A stretch of DNA of 64,000 nucleotides from JALCLA01 sp965653565 (GTDB lineage Bacteria > Pseudomonadota > Gammaproteobacteria > Xanthomonadales > Xanthomonadaceae), in assembly GCA_965653565.1 (NCBI GenBank), contig CBFHAI010000016.1, forward strand, positions 1 through 64,000, in the 5' to 3' direction. The notes below the pieces were generated by a model that worked only from the letters and a program-made list of their open reading frames with translations, did no database searches and was not told the origin of the DNA. The translations under genes were made by a program, and so were the position numbers. Below are positions 1-11,057 of this stretch, one piece after another. How positions within the stretch are numbered: the stretch's first letter is position 1; the number at the start of each line of letters is the position of its first letter.

Positions 1-60
1 CGAAACTCGCGAAGTCGCATCATCAAACAAGAGGGAAGCGGACCGCTTCAAAGTCGTTGG

Positions 61-190
61 ATTCCCGCCTGTGCGGGAACGACGGGATTGTTGTACTTCG
101 CGAAGCGCCGAACGCTTCAACGTCACTGGATTCCCGCCTGCGCGGGAATGACGGGAATCGAGGGTCGCTGGATTCCCGCCTGAGCGAAGC
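61..190. repeat. dRS3-like short palindromic repeats, three copies
   Basis: Three copies of a 20-bp unit built on ATTCCCGCC and GGCGGGAAT arms lie at 61-80, 130-149 and 172-190. The middle copy is a perfect inverted repeat, the first has one terminal mismatch, and the third has lost its right arm. Each follows a short spacer ending in TTGG or CTGG. The form matches the ATTCCC-N8-GGGAAT repeats common in Neisseria and many high-GC gammaproteobacteria. They fill the region just downstream of pdxA and could act as transcript ends or as REP-like elements. Confidence 0.7.
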
Positions 191-202
191 CGCATCGCCC
201 AA

Positions 203-1189
203 CTACAACAAACCCCCTTTCCTCCGCCCCGCCAACTCGGCGGCAATCTTCGCCGCCAACACCAGACTCGCCGCATCCGCCCGCCCGCTGCCGGCGATCT
301 CCAGCGCCGTCCCATGATCGACAGCCACCCGCACATACGGCAGCCCGAGCGTGATGTTGACGGCGCGCTCGAACCCGGCGTGCTTCAGCACCGGCAAGCC
401 CTGATCGTGATACATCGCCAGCACCGCATCGCATTGCGCGAGTTTCATCGGAAGGAAAGCGGTATCGGCCGGCAGCGGACCTTCCAACGTCAGGCCTTCC
501 GCGCGCAGAAGATCCAGCGTCGGAATGATGACATCGAGCTCTTCGCGGCCAAGATGCCCGTTTTCGCCGGCGTGCGGGTTCAAACCCAATACCGCGATCC
601 GCGGCGTCGCCAATCCGAAATCACGTTGCAGCCCGGCGTGCAGGAGGCGCGCGACGCGTGAGATGGCCGCCGGGGTGATCGCGTCGGGCACCGCGCGCAG
701 CGAAAGATGCGTGGTGACCAGCGCTACGCGCAGCACGTCGCTCGCCAGCATCATCACCACTTCCGCGCCGGCGTGTTTGGCGAGCAATTCGGTGGTGCCG
801 GTGTAGGCGATGCCGGCATCGTTGACGATGCCCTTGTGGACGGGGCCGGTGACCATGCCGTCGAAGTCGCCGCGCAATGAACCGTCGGCGGCTTCGAGCA
901 AGGCGTCGATCACATGCGCCGCGTTGTGCACATCGAGCGAACCGGGAACTTCGCGTCGCGGTTGCGCGCGGTGGCGCACCATCAACGTGCCAGGGCGATG
1001 CGGTTCGCTGGATTCGGGCAAAACATCAAGCGGCAGGCCGATGCGTTCGGCGGCGCGCCGCAACGCCTCCGCATCGGCGAGCGCCACCAGATTCGCCGCG
1101 ACGGCCGTTTGCGCCAGCCGTACGCACAACTCCGGGCCCACGCCCGCGCACTCGCCCGGGATCAGGGCGAGGCGGGGCAGGTCGGTCAT
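203..1189 (-). CDS. pdxA: 4-hydroxythreonine-4-phosphate dehydrogenase PdxA
   Basis: PdxA oxidises 4-phosphohydroxy-L-threonine with NAD in cytoplasmic pyridoxal phosphate synthesis. The 328-residue length is normal for the family. The three metal-binding histidines are visible at H161 (TTH), H206 (NPHAGE) and H261 (MYHDQG), spaced 45 and 55 residues apart as in the E. coli enzyme. GPVHKG lies at 115-120 and the DHGTA motif at 291-295. The gene sits 56 nt downstream of surA on the same strand, the usual lptD-surA-pdxA order, so co-transcription is likely. rsmA and apaG, which often follow, are not within the 200 nt before the window edge; repeats lie there instead. Confidence 0.95.
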   Translation of the reverse strand: MTDLPRLALIPGECAGVGPELCVRLAQTAVAANLVALADAEALRRAAERIGLPLDVLPESSEPHRPGTLMVRHRAQPRREVPGSLDVHNAAHVIDALLEAADGSLRGDFDGMVTGPVHKGIVNDAGIAYTGTTELLAKHAGAEVVMMLASDVLRVALVTTHLSLRAVPDAITPAAISRVARLLHAGLQRDFGLATPRIAVLGLNPHAGENGHLGREELDVIIPTLDLLRAEGLTLEGPLPADTAFLPMKLAQCDAVLAMYHDQGLPVLKHAGFERAVNITLGLPYVRVAVDHGTALEIAGSGRADAASLVLAAKIAAELAGRRKGGLL

Positions 1190-1245
1190 GCGATCAGGGC
1201 TCGACGATTGGGCTTCGAGCGGCCGCGGCGAAGCGCCGCGTACGG

Positions 1246-2541
1246 TCAGGAGGCGAGGCGGTTGTCGATGTAGGCTTCGTCGCGCAGCTGGCGCAGGAAG
1301 CGTTCGTATTCTTCGTCGGCCTTGCGGCGGGCGATGGTTTCGCGTGCGGCGTTGCGCTGCGATTCGGCGGTGACGTCCTGCTCGCGCGTGCCGATGCGCT
1401 GGATGATGTGCCAGCCGGCTTCGCTCGGGAACGGCTTGGAGATTTCGCCGTCTTTCAGCGCCGAAAGATTTTCGGCCACCGCGGTGCCCCAGGCCTGCAG
1501 CGGGAACCAGCCCATGTCGCCGCCCTGGTTGCGCGTGATCACGTCTTCCGATTCGGCTTTGGCCACCGTGGCGAAGTCTTCGCCCGCCTGCAGGCGGGCG
1601 TAGATCGCTTCGGCCTTGGCGCGCGCGGCTTCGGCGTCCACCACTTCGGTGGTGCGGATCATCAGGCCGCGGGCGTTGTATTCGGTGACGCTCTGCGTGG
1701 TCTGTTCGCGCGTGTCGATCAGCTTGAGCAGGCTGTAGCCGCTCGGGCCGCGGATCGGCTGCGACACTTCGCCCGGCTGCATGCCCTGCACCAGATTGCC
1801 GAACAGCGGCGGGATTTCGTCGAAGCTGCGCCAGCCCAGGTCGCCGCCTTCGAGCGCGGTCTGGTGATCGGAGTAGCGGATCGCGGCGGCGCTGAAATCC
1901 ATCTCGCCCTTGTCGAGCAGCGCCTTGATGCCGTCGATCTTGGTCTTGGCGGTGGCGATCTGTTCGGCGTCGGCGCCGTCCGGCAGGCCGACGAGGATCA
2001 GGCCGACATGCACCTGGCCCTTCTTCATGCTCTCGCTGGCGAGCGCGATGTCGATTTCGGTGTCGCTGACCGCCACGCGGCTTTGCACCAGAGTCTGGCG
2101 CAAACGCTGGGCGGTGAGTTCTTCGCGCAGCTGCTGGCGGAATTCGTCGTAGCTGACGCCATCGCGGGTGAGCTGGGCGCGCAGTTGTTCGAGCGAAATC
2201 TGGTTCTGCTGCGCGATGCGGCTGATCGCCTGTTCCAGTTCGATGTCGCTGATGCGCACGCCGGCGGCTTCGGCGCGCTGCAACTGCAGGCGCATCACGA
2301 TCAGCCGCTCGAGCACCTGCTTTTCGAGCACGTCGGGCGGCGGCAGCTGGTCTTCGCGGTTGGCGAACTGGGTGCGGATGTTGGCCACCGCGCGGTTGAG
2401 TTCGCTGCGCAGGATGACGTCTTCTTCGACCACCGCGACGATGCCGTCGATCGGATCGAGCGAAAGCGCCTGCGCCGAGACGGCGGACGACGCCGACAGC
2501 GCGAGCAGCAGAAAGAACAGGGAGGAAAGGATGCGGTTCAT
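1246..2541 (-). CDS. surA: periplasmic chaperone/peptidyl-prolyl isomerase SurA
   Basis: SurA escorts unfolded outer-membrane proteins, including LptD, through the periplasm. The ATG at 2541 was chosen because it begins a clear signal peptide (MNRILSSLFFLLLALSASS, cleavage near VSA-QA) and gives 431 residues, close to E. coli SurA; the open frame extends 33 codons further upstream without a plausible signal. An N-terminal chaperone region (about 30-165) is followed by two parvulin domains (about 180-290 and 295-395), each with the conserved GGDLGW or GGDMGW segment. It lies 73 nt downstream of lptD and upstream of pdxA, an established functional cluster. Confidence 0.95.
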   Translation of the reverse strand: MNRILSSLFFLLLALSASSAVSAQALSLDPIDGIVAVVEEDVILRSELNRAVANIRTQFANREDQLPPPDVLEKQVLERLIVMRLQLQRAEAAGVRISDIELEQAISRIAQQNQISLEQLRAQLTRDGVSYDEFRQQLREELTAQRLRQTLVQSRVAVSDTEIDIALASESMKKGQVHVGLILVGLPDGADAEQIATAKTKIDGIKALLDKGEMDFSAAAIRYSDHQTALEGGDLGWRSFDEIPPLFGNLVQGMQPGEVSQPIRGPSGYSLLKLIDTREQTTQSVTEYNARGLMIRTTEVVDAEAARAKAEAIYARLQAGEDFATVAKAESEDVITRNQGGDMGWFPLQAWGTAVAENLSALKDGEISKPFPSEAGWHIIQRIGTREQDVTAESQRNAARETIARRKADEEYERFLRQLRDEAYIDNRLAS

Positions 2542-2614
2542 AAGGGAGAGTCGCTCTGGGGGGCCGCGGCGCCCGGTCGCATCGGACAGGGCGAAAATAC
2601 GCACGGCGTGGGCG

Positions 2615-4894
2615 TCAACGCGTGTATCCGAGGATAGCACGCTCCAGCAATTCGCCGGACTTGCGGCCTAGCGTGGCCAGTCCTTTGAGTTCGAGTTCGA
2701 TGTAGATGCCGTTGTTTTTCTCGCCTTCGCGATTGCGCACGTAGTGACGGCCGAGCACGCGCGCGGCCAGGCAACAACTCGACCATTCGAAGCCGGCCAC
2801 GGCTTCGAGCGTGGATTCGTCGAGCAGGGAATAGTTCCAGCGCCCGACCAGGCGCCAGCGCTCGTTGATCGGTGCGGCGAACGAGGTGTCGATCTGCTCG
2901 ACCGACACCTGGTTCAAGTTGGCGCCGCTGCCTTCGCGACGGAAGCGGTAGGCGATGTTGAACACGCCGTCAGTGCGCCAGCGGTACTGGCCGCGGATCG
3001 CCGACAGATCGCTCAGTTCGTCTTCCGGATCCCACTGCTGGCTGACGCCGATGCGCCAGCGGTCGCTCAAGGTCAGTTCCATATCGCCGACGATGGCCGA
3101 ACCGTCGGCGTCGCTCGCCGGCACGCCCGGCAATTGCACGCGCTGCGGCTCGAAATAGCGGATCTGGCCCAGGCTGGCCGACAGCCGTTCGCGGCCGGAC
3201 GCCTCTTCCAGCAGGCGCGTGGTGAGCGCGATGGTGGCCTGGTTGGCATCCATCTGGCGATCGGCGCCGGTGAAGCGGTTGGTGCGGAACAGCTGCGCGA
3301 AACCAAACGTAAGTTCCTGCGTGTCGAACAGCGGCAGGTCGTCCTGGTTTTCGTACGGCACATAGAGGTAGTACAGACGCGGTTCGAGCGTCTGCAGATA
3401 GCGCTTGCCGAACAGGCCCATATCGCGTTCGAAGAACAGGCCGGCGTCGAGGCTGGCGATCGGCGTGCCGCGGTTGGGCGAGCGCGACGGCACGGTGGCC
3501 AGATAGTCGCTGTCCAGATCGTAGCCGGTCTGGCGATAGGCGAACTCGGGCCGCACGTAGCCGGCGGCGCGTTCGAACGGGAAGGCGATGTAGGGCAGCA
3601 GGTCGTAGCGCGTGGCGTCGGGCCTTTCCTCGTGGTCGAAGGCCACCAGTTCGCTGCGCACGCCGGCTTCGAACCAATCATTGAACGGACGCTCGTAACC
3701 GAACAGCATGCGCGGCAGGCGGCGGAACGGTTCGAAGCCGTCCGGCAGCAGCGGATCGGTGATCTCCCAGTCCTGCGCGCTGACGCTGGCATTCCAGTAG
3801 CGGCCGCGACCGTAGAGGCCGGCGCTGCTTTCCAGCAGGCTGGTGCTGGCGGCCGCGAGCGAGTCGCCGAAGTCTTCGAAGTAGCGGTCGTCGGAGACGT
3901 GGTTCAGATCGGCCTGCACCGTCCAGTGCGGGCTCAATACGCCGAAATGCTGGATGCCCAGCGAGCCGCGATCGCGGCCGGTCTGGTCGTCGTCCGGCAG
4001 CCAGGTGCCGGCGATTTCGCCCGCGTGCGTGCTGGTGAGGTAGCGGAATTCTGCGCCGATCATCGCGCCGCGCCGGCCCAGGATGCGCGGCGTCAGCGTC
4101 AGGTCGTAGTTCGGCGCCAGGTTCACGTAGTACGGCGCCGAGAAGTCGATGCCGTTGTCCTGCGAACTGCCGATGCTGGGGAACAGGAAACCGGTGCGGC
4201 GGCGTTCGTCGATCGGAAAACTGGCGTAAGGCAGGTACAGGATCGGCACCCGGCCGATGCGCAGCGTGGCGTGGCGCGCGGTGCCGACGCCGGCTTCCTG
4301 GTCGAGGTCGACACGCGAAGCGCGCAGTTCCCAGCCGGTGCTCTCGGGGTCGCAGGTGGTGTAGGTGACGCGATCGAGCACGCTGGTATCGCCGATCACC
4401 ACCGCCTTGTCGGCGCGGCCGTTGCCGCGCGCATCGAGCAACTGGTAACGCACGTTGTCGAGCGTGTTGCGATCTTCCGACAATTCGCCGACGGCCTTGT
4501 CGGCGCCGAGCAGCAGGCCGCGATCCTGGTAATGCACCGAGCCTTCGGCTTCGTAGGTTTCGGCCTCGGTGTCGTAGCGCAGGGTGTCGGCGGCCAGATA
4601 CTGGTCGGCGCGGCGCAACTCGACATTGCCATCGAGCACATACGAGGTCTGCTCGCTGACGTCGAAGCGCTCGGCCATCAGCTCGGCCGGCGAGGTTTCG
4701 CGCACGCCGTCCTTCGGCAGGCTCGGATTGTAGAAATCGAGCAGGGCATTCGGCCGGCACAGCACCCATTGCTCGGGATTGGCGGTGTCGGCCGCCCGGA
4801 CGGGGGCGGCGAGTGCCAGCAGCACGGCACAGGCGAGAGGCGCTAGGCGGAGATTCGGCACGGTAGGCAGGTCGGGCAAAACGGTCGCCAGCAT
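2615..4894 (-). CDS. lptD: LPS-assembly protein LptD (OstA/Imp)
   Basis: LptD is the outer-membrane beta-barrel that with LptE inserts lipopolysaccharide into the outer leaflet. The 759-residue product has a signal peptide (hydrophobic LAPLACAVLLALAAP, cleavage near VRA-AD), an N-terminal OstA/jellyroll region (about 90-200, with Y-EAEGSVHYQDRG) and a long barrel. Paired cysteines near the N-terminus (LCRPN) and late in the barrel (SSCCLA) fit the LptD disulphide pattern. An internal GTG about 11 codons in would also give a good signal peptide, so the exact start is uncertain. It is divergent from the SUF regulator, with about 134 nt between start codons, and heads lptD-surA-pdxA. Confidence 0.95.
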   Translation of the reverse strand: MLATVLPDLPTVPNLRLAPLACAVLLALAAPVRAADTANPEQWVLCRPNALLDFYNPSLPKDGVRETSPAELMAERFDVSEQTSYVLDGNVELRRADQYLAADTLRYDTEAETYEAEGSVHYQDRGLLLGADKAVGELSEDRNTLDNVRYQLLDARGNGRADKAVVIGDTSVLDRVTYTTCDPESTGWELRASRVDLDQEAGVGTARHATLRIGRVPILYLPYASFPIDERRRTGFLFPSIGSSQDNGIDFSAPYYVNLAPNYDLTLTPRILGRRGAMIGAEFRYLTSTHAGEIAGTWLPDDDQTGRDRGSLGIQHFGVLSPHWTVQADLNHVSDDRYFEDFGDSLAAASTSLLESSAGLYGRGRYWNASVSAQDWEITDPLLPDGFEPFRRLPRMLFGYERPFNDWFEAGVRSELVAFDHEERPDATRYDLLPYIAFPFERAAGYVRPEFAYRQTGYDLDSDYLATVPSRSPNRGTPIASLDAGLFFERDMGLFGKRYLQTLEPRLYYLYVPYENQDDLPLFDTQELTFGFAQLFRTNRFTGADRQMDANQATIALTTRLLEEASGRERLSASLGQIRYFEPQRVQLPGVPASDADGSAIVGDMELTLSDRWRIGVSQQWDPEDELSDLSAIRGQYRWRTDGVFNIAYRFRREGSGANLNQVSVEQIDTSFAAPINERWRLVGRWNYSLLDESTLEAVAGFEWSSCCLAARVLGRHYVRNREGEKNNGIYIELELKGLATLGRKSGELLERAILGYTR

Positions 4895-4994
4895 GCCGCA
4901 AAGGCCCGCCGAGCGGCAACGCGGCCGAGTCCGGCGGGCCGTGGCGGGTTCCGGGCGGATTCACGCTCGTTCTTGTTCATCGCGCCGATAAAAA

Positions 4995-5009
4995 GTACCA
5001 TTTCGGTAC
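4995..5009. promoter_or_regulatory. GTACC-N5-GGTAC inverted repeat, candidate Rrf2 operator
   Basis: A perfect 5-bp inverted repeat with a 5-bp spacer lies 20 nt before the Rrf2-family start codon and about 100 nt from the lptD start. Rrf2 regulators such as IscR often bind partial dyads in their own promoters, so autoregulation of the suf operon here is plausible. The site is inferred from position and symmetry only. Confidence 0.4.
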
Positions 5010-5028
5010 GCTTTAGGCCGGCCAACCC

Positions 5029-5487
5029 ATGCTGCGCGTCACCAAGCTCACCGATTACGCCACCCTCGTGCTCACCGTGATGGCGAGCGACGCGCGCGGC
5101 GTGCACAGCGCCACCGGCCTGGCCGAACGCGCGCGGCTCGAGGCGCCGACGGTCAGCAAGGTGCTCAAACCGCTGGCGCATGCCGGGCTGGTGGAAAGTT
5201 TTCGCGGCGTGAACGGCGGCTACCGGCTGGCGCGCGCGCCCGAACGCATCAGCCTGATCGAGATCGTCGAGGCGATGGAAGGCCCGCTCGGGATGACCGA
5301 GTGCAGCCTGCATGCCGGCCAATGCGATCGCGAAACCCATTGCGGGGTGCGCGACAACTGGCGCGGCATCAACGATGTGGTGACCGAAGCGCTGCGCGGC
5401 GTGACGCTGGCGCAGATGTCCGCGCCGCCGCGTCCGGCGCGCGGCATCGATCTGAAACTCACGAGCGATGCGGTGGCGGAAGGCTGA
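5029..5487 (+). CDS. Rrf2-family regulator of the SUF operon
   Basis: The 152-residue protein has an N-terminal winged helix (about 1-65: LTDYA, then the recognition segment APTVSKVLKPLAHAGLV) and the GGYRLAR wing typical of Rrf2/IscR proteins. Three cysteines, C92, C99 and C105, match the Fe-S-binding set of the family, so it probably senses cluster supply and represses or activates suf. It is the first gene before sufB (54-nt gap), the position of the SUF-specific Rrf2 regulators of Xanthomonadales. A short dyad lies immediately upstream. Confidence 0.9.
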   Translation: MLRVTKLTDYATLVLTVMASDARGVHSATGLAERARLEAPTVSKVLKPLAHAGLVESFRGVNGGYRLARAPERISLIEIVEAMEGPLGMTECSLHAGQCDRETHCGVRDNWRGINDVVTEALRGVTLAQMSAPPRPARGIDLKLTSDAVAEG

Positions 5488-5541
5488 GCGCGCGGCGCCC
5501 GCCCCCGAACCGGATCCTCCCTTTCCACTCCCAGGCAGCCG

Positions 5542-6981
<1,440 letters not shown>

Positions 6982-7049
6982 GCGTTTCCGGCGCCGTTGC
7001 GTGCGTATCCGGGCGAGCGGGACGTCCGCTCGTCGAGCGGAGTGCCGCC

Positions 7050-7703
7050 ATGCGTGCAGTGATGATGGGTTTCGCGATTTTCGTGCTGTCGGCCTGCGGC
7101 GCCAGCGCCGGGCAGCCGGACGGGCTGTACCTGATGACGCGCTACGCCTTCGGCGGCCTGTCCACCGAGGCCTACCGGTTCGACGATGGCGCGGTGGTGC
7201 GAAATCCGATCGCGCCCGAAGAGCAGCGTGCCGAGGATGTCGGCACCTACACCGTCGACGGCGATTCGATGACGATGACGCTCGGCAGCAACGCGTCGAG
7301 CACCAGCGAAATCGAACCTGGCGACAACGGCTGCTTCTTCTGGGACATGGGCAACTTCTGCCCGGTCGAAGGCTTCGACGTCGAGACGCTGGACGGCAGC
7401 TTCACCGGCGGCGCGTCGGTCGGCGGCGGCGCGGTGAGTTCCGCGATGACGGTGACCTTCAAGCCGGACGGCACCTACACCTTGTCGTCGATCGGCACGG
7501 TGTCGACGTCGGAAGGCTCGGCCGGCAGCAGCGGCGAAGAAACCGGCACCTACGCCATCGACGACACCGTGATCACGCTGATGCCCGCCGCCGGCGCCAG
7601 CCGCACCCTCACCACCTTTCCCTACGACGACGGCAGCGAAGGCGCACAACCGCGCCGGATGTTCTTCGGCGGCGGAATGCTCAAGCGCATCGAGAAAAGT
7701 TGA
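7050..7703 (+). CDS. predicted lipoprotein of unknown function inside the suf operon
   Basis: The 217-residue protein begins with a lipoprotein signal (MRAVMMGFAIFVLSACGAS; lipobox LSAC, lipidated Cys near residue 15). The ATG at 7050 was chosen for this signal and an upstream GCGGAG; an in-frame ATG at 6978 overlaps the sufB stop but would put 24 charged residues before the signal. The mature part is Gly/Ser/Thr-rich with repeated GTYT segments (GTYTVDGD, GTYTLSS, GTYAIDD), suggesting a small beta-sheet domain. I recognise no family. It ends one base before sufC. An envelope lipoprotein between sufB and sufC is unusual because all other SUF products are cytosolic. Confidence 0.8.
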   Translation: MRAVMMGFAIFVLSACGASAGQPDGLYLMTRYAFGGLSTEAYRFDDGAVVRNPIAPEEQRAEDVGTYTVDGDSMTMTLGSNASSTSEIEPGDNGCFFWDMGNFCPVEGFDVETLDGSFTGGASVGGGAVSSAMTVTFKPDGTYTLSSIGTVSTSEGSAGSSGEETGTYAIDDTVITLMPAAGASRTLTTFPYDDGSEGAQPRRMFFGGGMLKRIEKS

Positions 7704-7704
7704 C

Positions 7705-8466
<762 letters not shown>

Positions 8467-8506
8467 TCGTTTTGCACGCCACCCCTGAGTCTTGCGGAGC
8501 GCGCGC

Positions 8507-9793
8507 TTGAACGCGCTGCTAGATTCGCTGCTGGGCGGCTTCGAAGCGCCGCAATCGCATGCCGGCCTGCCGGCCGCGCGCAAGGCCGCGTTCGACGCGG
8601 TGCGTGCCGAGGGCCTGCCCGGGCCGCGCAGCGAAGCGTGGAAATACACCACGCTGCGTGCGCTCGAACGCCGCAGTTTTGCGCCGAGTTCGACGCTGTC
8701 GAAAATCGATGCATCGGCCCTGGAATTGCCGATCGGCCCGCGCCTGGTTTTCGTCAACGGCGTCTTCGCGTCCGGGCTGTCGGATCTGTCGTCGCTGCCC
8801 GATGGCGTGACGCTGCAGCCGCTGTCGCAGGAACTCGCCGCCGGCGACGAGCGCGCCGTGGCCTTCCTCGAACGCCGCTACGCGCAGCGCGACGAAGTGT
8901 TCGCGCGCATCAACACGGTGCTGGCGGGCGAAGGCGCGGTGCTGCGGGCGGAGGCCGGCGTGCAGTCGGACTTGCCGATCCACCTGGTTTTCATCGGCGC
9001 GCCCGATGCCGATCGCGCCTGGCATCTGCGGCACCTGATCGAGCTGCGCAAGGAGGCGGCGCTCACCCTCGTCGAGCATCGCATCGGCGCCGGCGCGCAT
9101 GCGCACCTGGGCAACGAGATTGCGCACGTGCATCTGGCGGCCGGTGCGCGCCTGAGGCATGCGCGCGTGCAGGCGGAATCCGACGGCGCGACGATGCTGC
9201 TGCGCACCGACGCCGTGCTCGGCGGAGGCTCGCACTATCGCCGCGTCGATCTCGAACTCGGCGGTGCGCTGTCGCGCCATGAATTGAATGTCTCGTTGCA
9301 GGGCAACGCCGCGCGTCTCGCGGCGAACGGCGTGCTGCTCGCCAGCGGACGACGCCATCTCGACACGCGGTTGGGCATCGATCACGTTGCGCGCGATACG
9401 GCCTGCGACCTGGTCTGGCGCGGGCTCGGTGCCGGGCGTGGCCGCGCGGTTTTCCATGGCGGCATCCTGATTCGCGAAGGTGCCGACGGCAGCGAAGCGA
9501 TGCTGTCGAACAAGAATCTGCTGCTGTCCGAAGGCGCCGAAATCGACACCCAGCCGGTGCTCGAAATCCACGCCGACGAGGTGAAGGCCGCGCACGGCGC
9601 GACGGTCGGTCGGCTAGACGAAACCAGCCTGTTCTACCTGCGTTCGCGTGGCTTGCCGCTGCTGCAGGCGCGTTCGATGCTGACCGCCGCGTTCTGCCGC
9701 GAGGTGCTGGGCGTGCTCGATAACGCCGCGATCGGCGAAATCCTGGGCGCACATCTGGATCGCGCGCTTGCGCGGATGGAGATCGTGGCGTGA
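8507..9793 (+). CDS. sufD: Fe-S assembly protein SufD
   Basis: SufD pairs with SufB in the SufBC2D scaffold and is needed for iron entry. The C-terminal half carries the family segments DEVKAAHGATVGRLDE and FYLRSRGLP. No ATG fits the N-terminus. TTG at 8507 (LNALLDSLLGGF) has a GCGGAG 7 nt upstream and is preferred; TTG at 8492 would add five residues. The product is about 428 residues. The stop overlaps the sufS start by 4 nt (ATGA-like), implying translational coupling. Confidence 0.93.
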   Translation: MNALLDSLLGGFEAPQSHAGLPAARKAAFDAVRAEGLPGPRSEAWKYTTLRALERRSFAPSSTLSKIDASALELPIGPRLVFVNGVFASGLSDLSSLPDGVTLQPLSQELAAGDERAVAFLERRYAQRDEVFARINTVLAGEGAVLRAEAGVQSDLPIHLVFIGAPDADRAWHLRHLIELRKEAALTLVEHRIGAGAHAHLGNEIAHVHLAAGARLRHARVQAESDGATMLLRTDAVLGGGSHYRRVDLELGGALSRHELNVSLQGNAARLAANGVLLASGRRHLDTRLGIDHVARDTACDLVWRGLGAGRGRAVFHGGILIREGADGSEAMLSNKNLLLSEGAEIDTQPVLEIHADEVKAAHGATVGRLDETSLFYLRSRGLPLLQARSMLTAAFCREVLGVLDNAAIGEILGAHLDRALARMEIVA

Positions 9794-11031
9794 GCGCCGC
9801 GCCTGCGCCACGCGAGGCGATCGACTGGGCGCAGGTGCGCGACCAGTTTCCGCTGCTCAAACGGCAGGTTCACGGCAAGCCGCTGGTCTATCTCGATTCG
9901 GCCAATACCGGGCAAAAACCGGAGCGCGTGATTGCGGCGGTCGACGATTTCTATCGCCGCCAGAACGCCAACGTCAGCCGCGCCGTGCACCAGCTCGGCA
10001 GCGAAGCGACTGAAGCCTACGAAGGCGCGCGCGACAAGCTCGCGCACTTCCTCAATGTGCGGCGCGACGAACTGGTGCTGTGCAGCGGCACCACCTTCGC
10101 GATCAATCTGGTCGCGTATTCGTGGGCCTTGCCGCAGCTGAAGCCCGGCGACAGCATCGTGCTCACGCGCATGGAGCATCACGCCAACATCGTGCCGTGG
10201 CAGTTGATCGCCGAGCGCACCGGCGCATCGATCCGCGTGGCCGAGATCACACCGACCGGCGAGCTCGATCTGGATGCGTTGTGGAAGGCGCTGACGCCCG
10301 ACGTGAAACTGCTCGGCGTCGCGCATGTGTCGAACGTGCTCGGCAGCGTGAATCCGGTGCGCGAGGTTTGCCGCGAAGCGCGCCGGCGCGGCATCGTCAC
10401 CGTGGTCGATGGGTCGCAGGCCGTGCCGCATCGTCCTGTCGACATCGCGGCGATCGGTTGCGATTTCTACGCCTTCACCGGCCACAAGATGTGCGGGCCG
10501 ACGGGCACCGGGGCGCTGTGGGGCCGCAAGGAATTGCTCGCCGCGATGCCGCCTTTCATCGGCGGCGGCGAGATGATCCGCGAAGTGCGTTTCGACGGCA
10601 CCGTGTTCAACGACGCGCCGCATCGTTTCGAAGCCGGCACGCCGAATATCGCGGGATTCGTCGGGCTGGGCGCGGCGGTCGATTTCCTGCAATCGATCGG
10701 CATGGCGCAGATCGAAGCGCGCGAGCAGCAGCTGCTGGCCTACGCGACCGATGCGATGTCGAAAGTGCCCGGCATGCGCATTCTCGGCACGGCGCGCGAG
10801 AAGGCCGCGGTGATCAGCTTCCTGGTCGAAGGCGCGCACGCGCACGACCTGGCGACGCTGCTCGATCTCGAAGGCGTCGCCGTGCGATCGGGCCAGCACT
10901 GCGCGCATCCGCTGCTGCAGTTTTTCGGCGTCGCGGCCACCTGCCGTGCATCGCTGGCGTTCTACAACACGTTCGAAGAAATCGATGCCTTCATCGCGGC
11001 GCTGGAAAAGGCGCGGCGCTTGCTGGGCTGA
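9790..11031 (+). CDS. sufS: cysteine desulfurase SufS
   Basis: SufS is a PLP enzyme that mobilises sulphur from cysteine as a persulphide for Fe-S assembly. The PLP lysine is K233 in AFTGHKMCGPTG, and the catalytic cysteine is C371 in RSGQHCAHP, the group II (SufS/CsdA) arrangement. The length is 413 residues. No SufE or SufU partner is encoded in the operon, so the sulphur acceptor must lie elsewhere. Confidence 0.96.
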   Translation: MSAAPAPREAIDWAQVRDQFPLLKRQVHGKPLVYLDSANTGQKPERVIAAVDDFYRRQNANVSRAVHQLGSEATEAYEGARDKLAHFLNVRRDELVLCSGTTFAINLVAYSWALPQLKPGDSIVLTRMEHHANIVPWQLIAERTGASIRVAEITPTGELDLDALWKALTPDVKLLGVAHVSNVLGSVNPVREVCREARRRGIVTVVDGSQAVPHRPVDIAAIGCDFYAFTGHKMCGPTGTGALWGRKELLAAMPPFIGGGEMIREVRFDGTVFNDAPHRFEAGTPNIAGFVGLGAAVDFLQSIGMAQIEAREQQLLAYATDAMSKVPGMRILGTAREKAAVISFLVEGAHAHDLATLLDLEGVAVRSGQHCAHPLLQFFGVAATCRASLAFYNTFEEIDAFIAALEKARRLLG

Positions 11032-11057
11032 CGATCAATAGCTCGCGGAGGGTGGTG

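Noticed and set aside
877..2637. 586-codon plus-strand frame opposite surA and pdxA
   Set aside because: Long antisense frames are common in high-GC DNA; the minus strand encodes clear PdxA and SurA.
2744..4846. 700-codon plus-strand frame opposite lptD
   Set aside because: Low-complexity, Arg/Ala/Gln-rich antisense frame of a well-supported gene.
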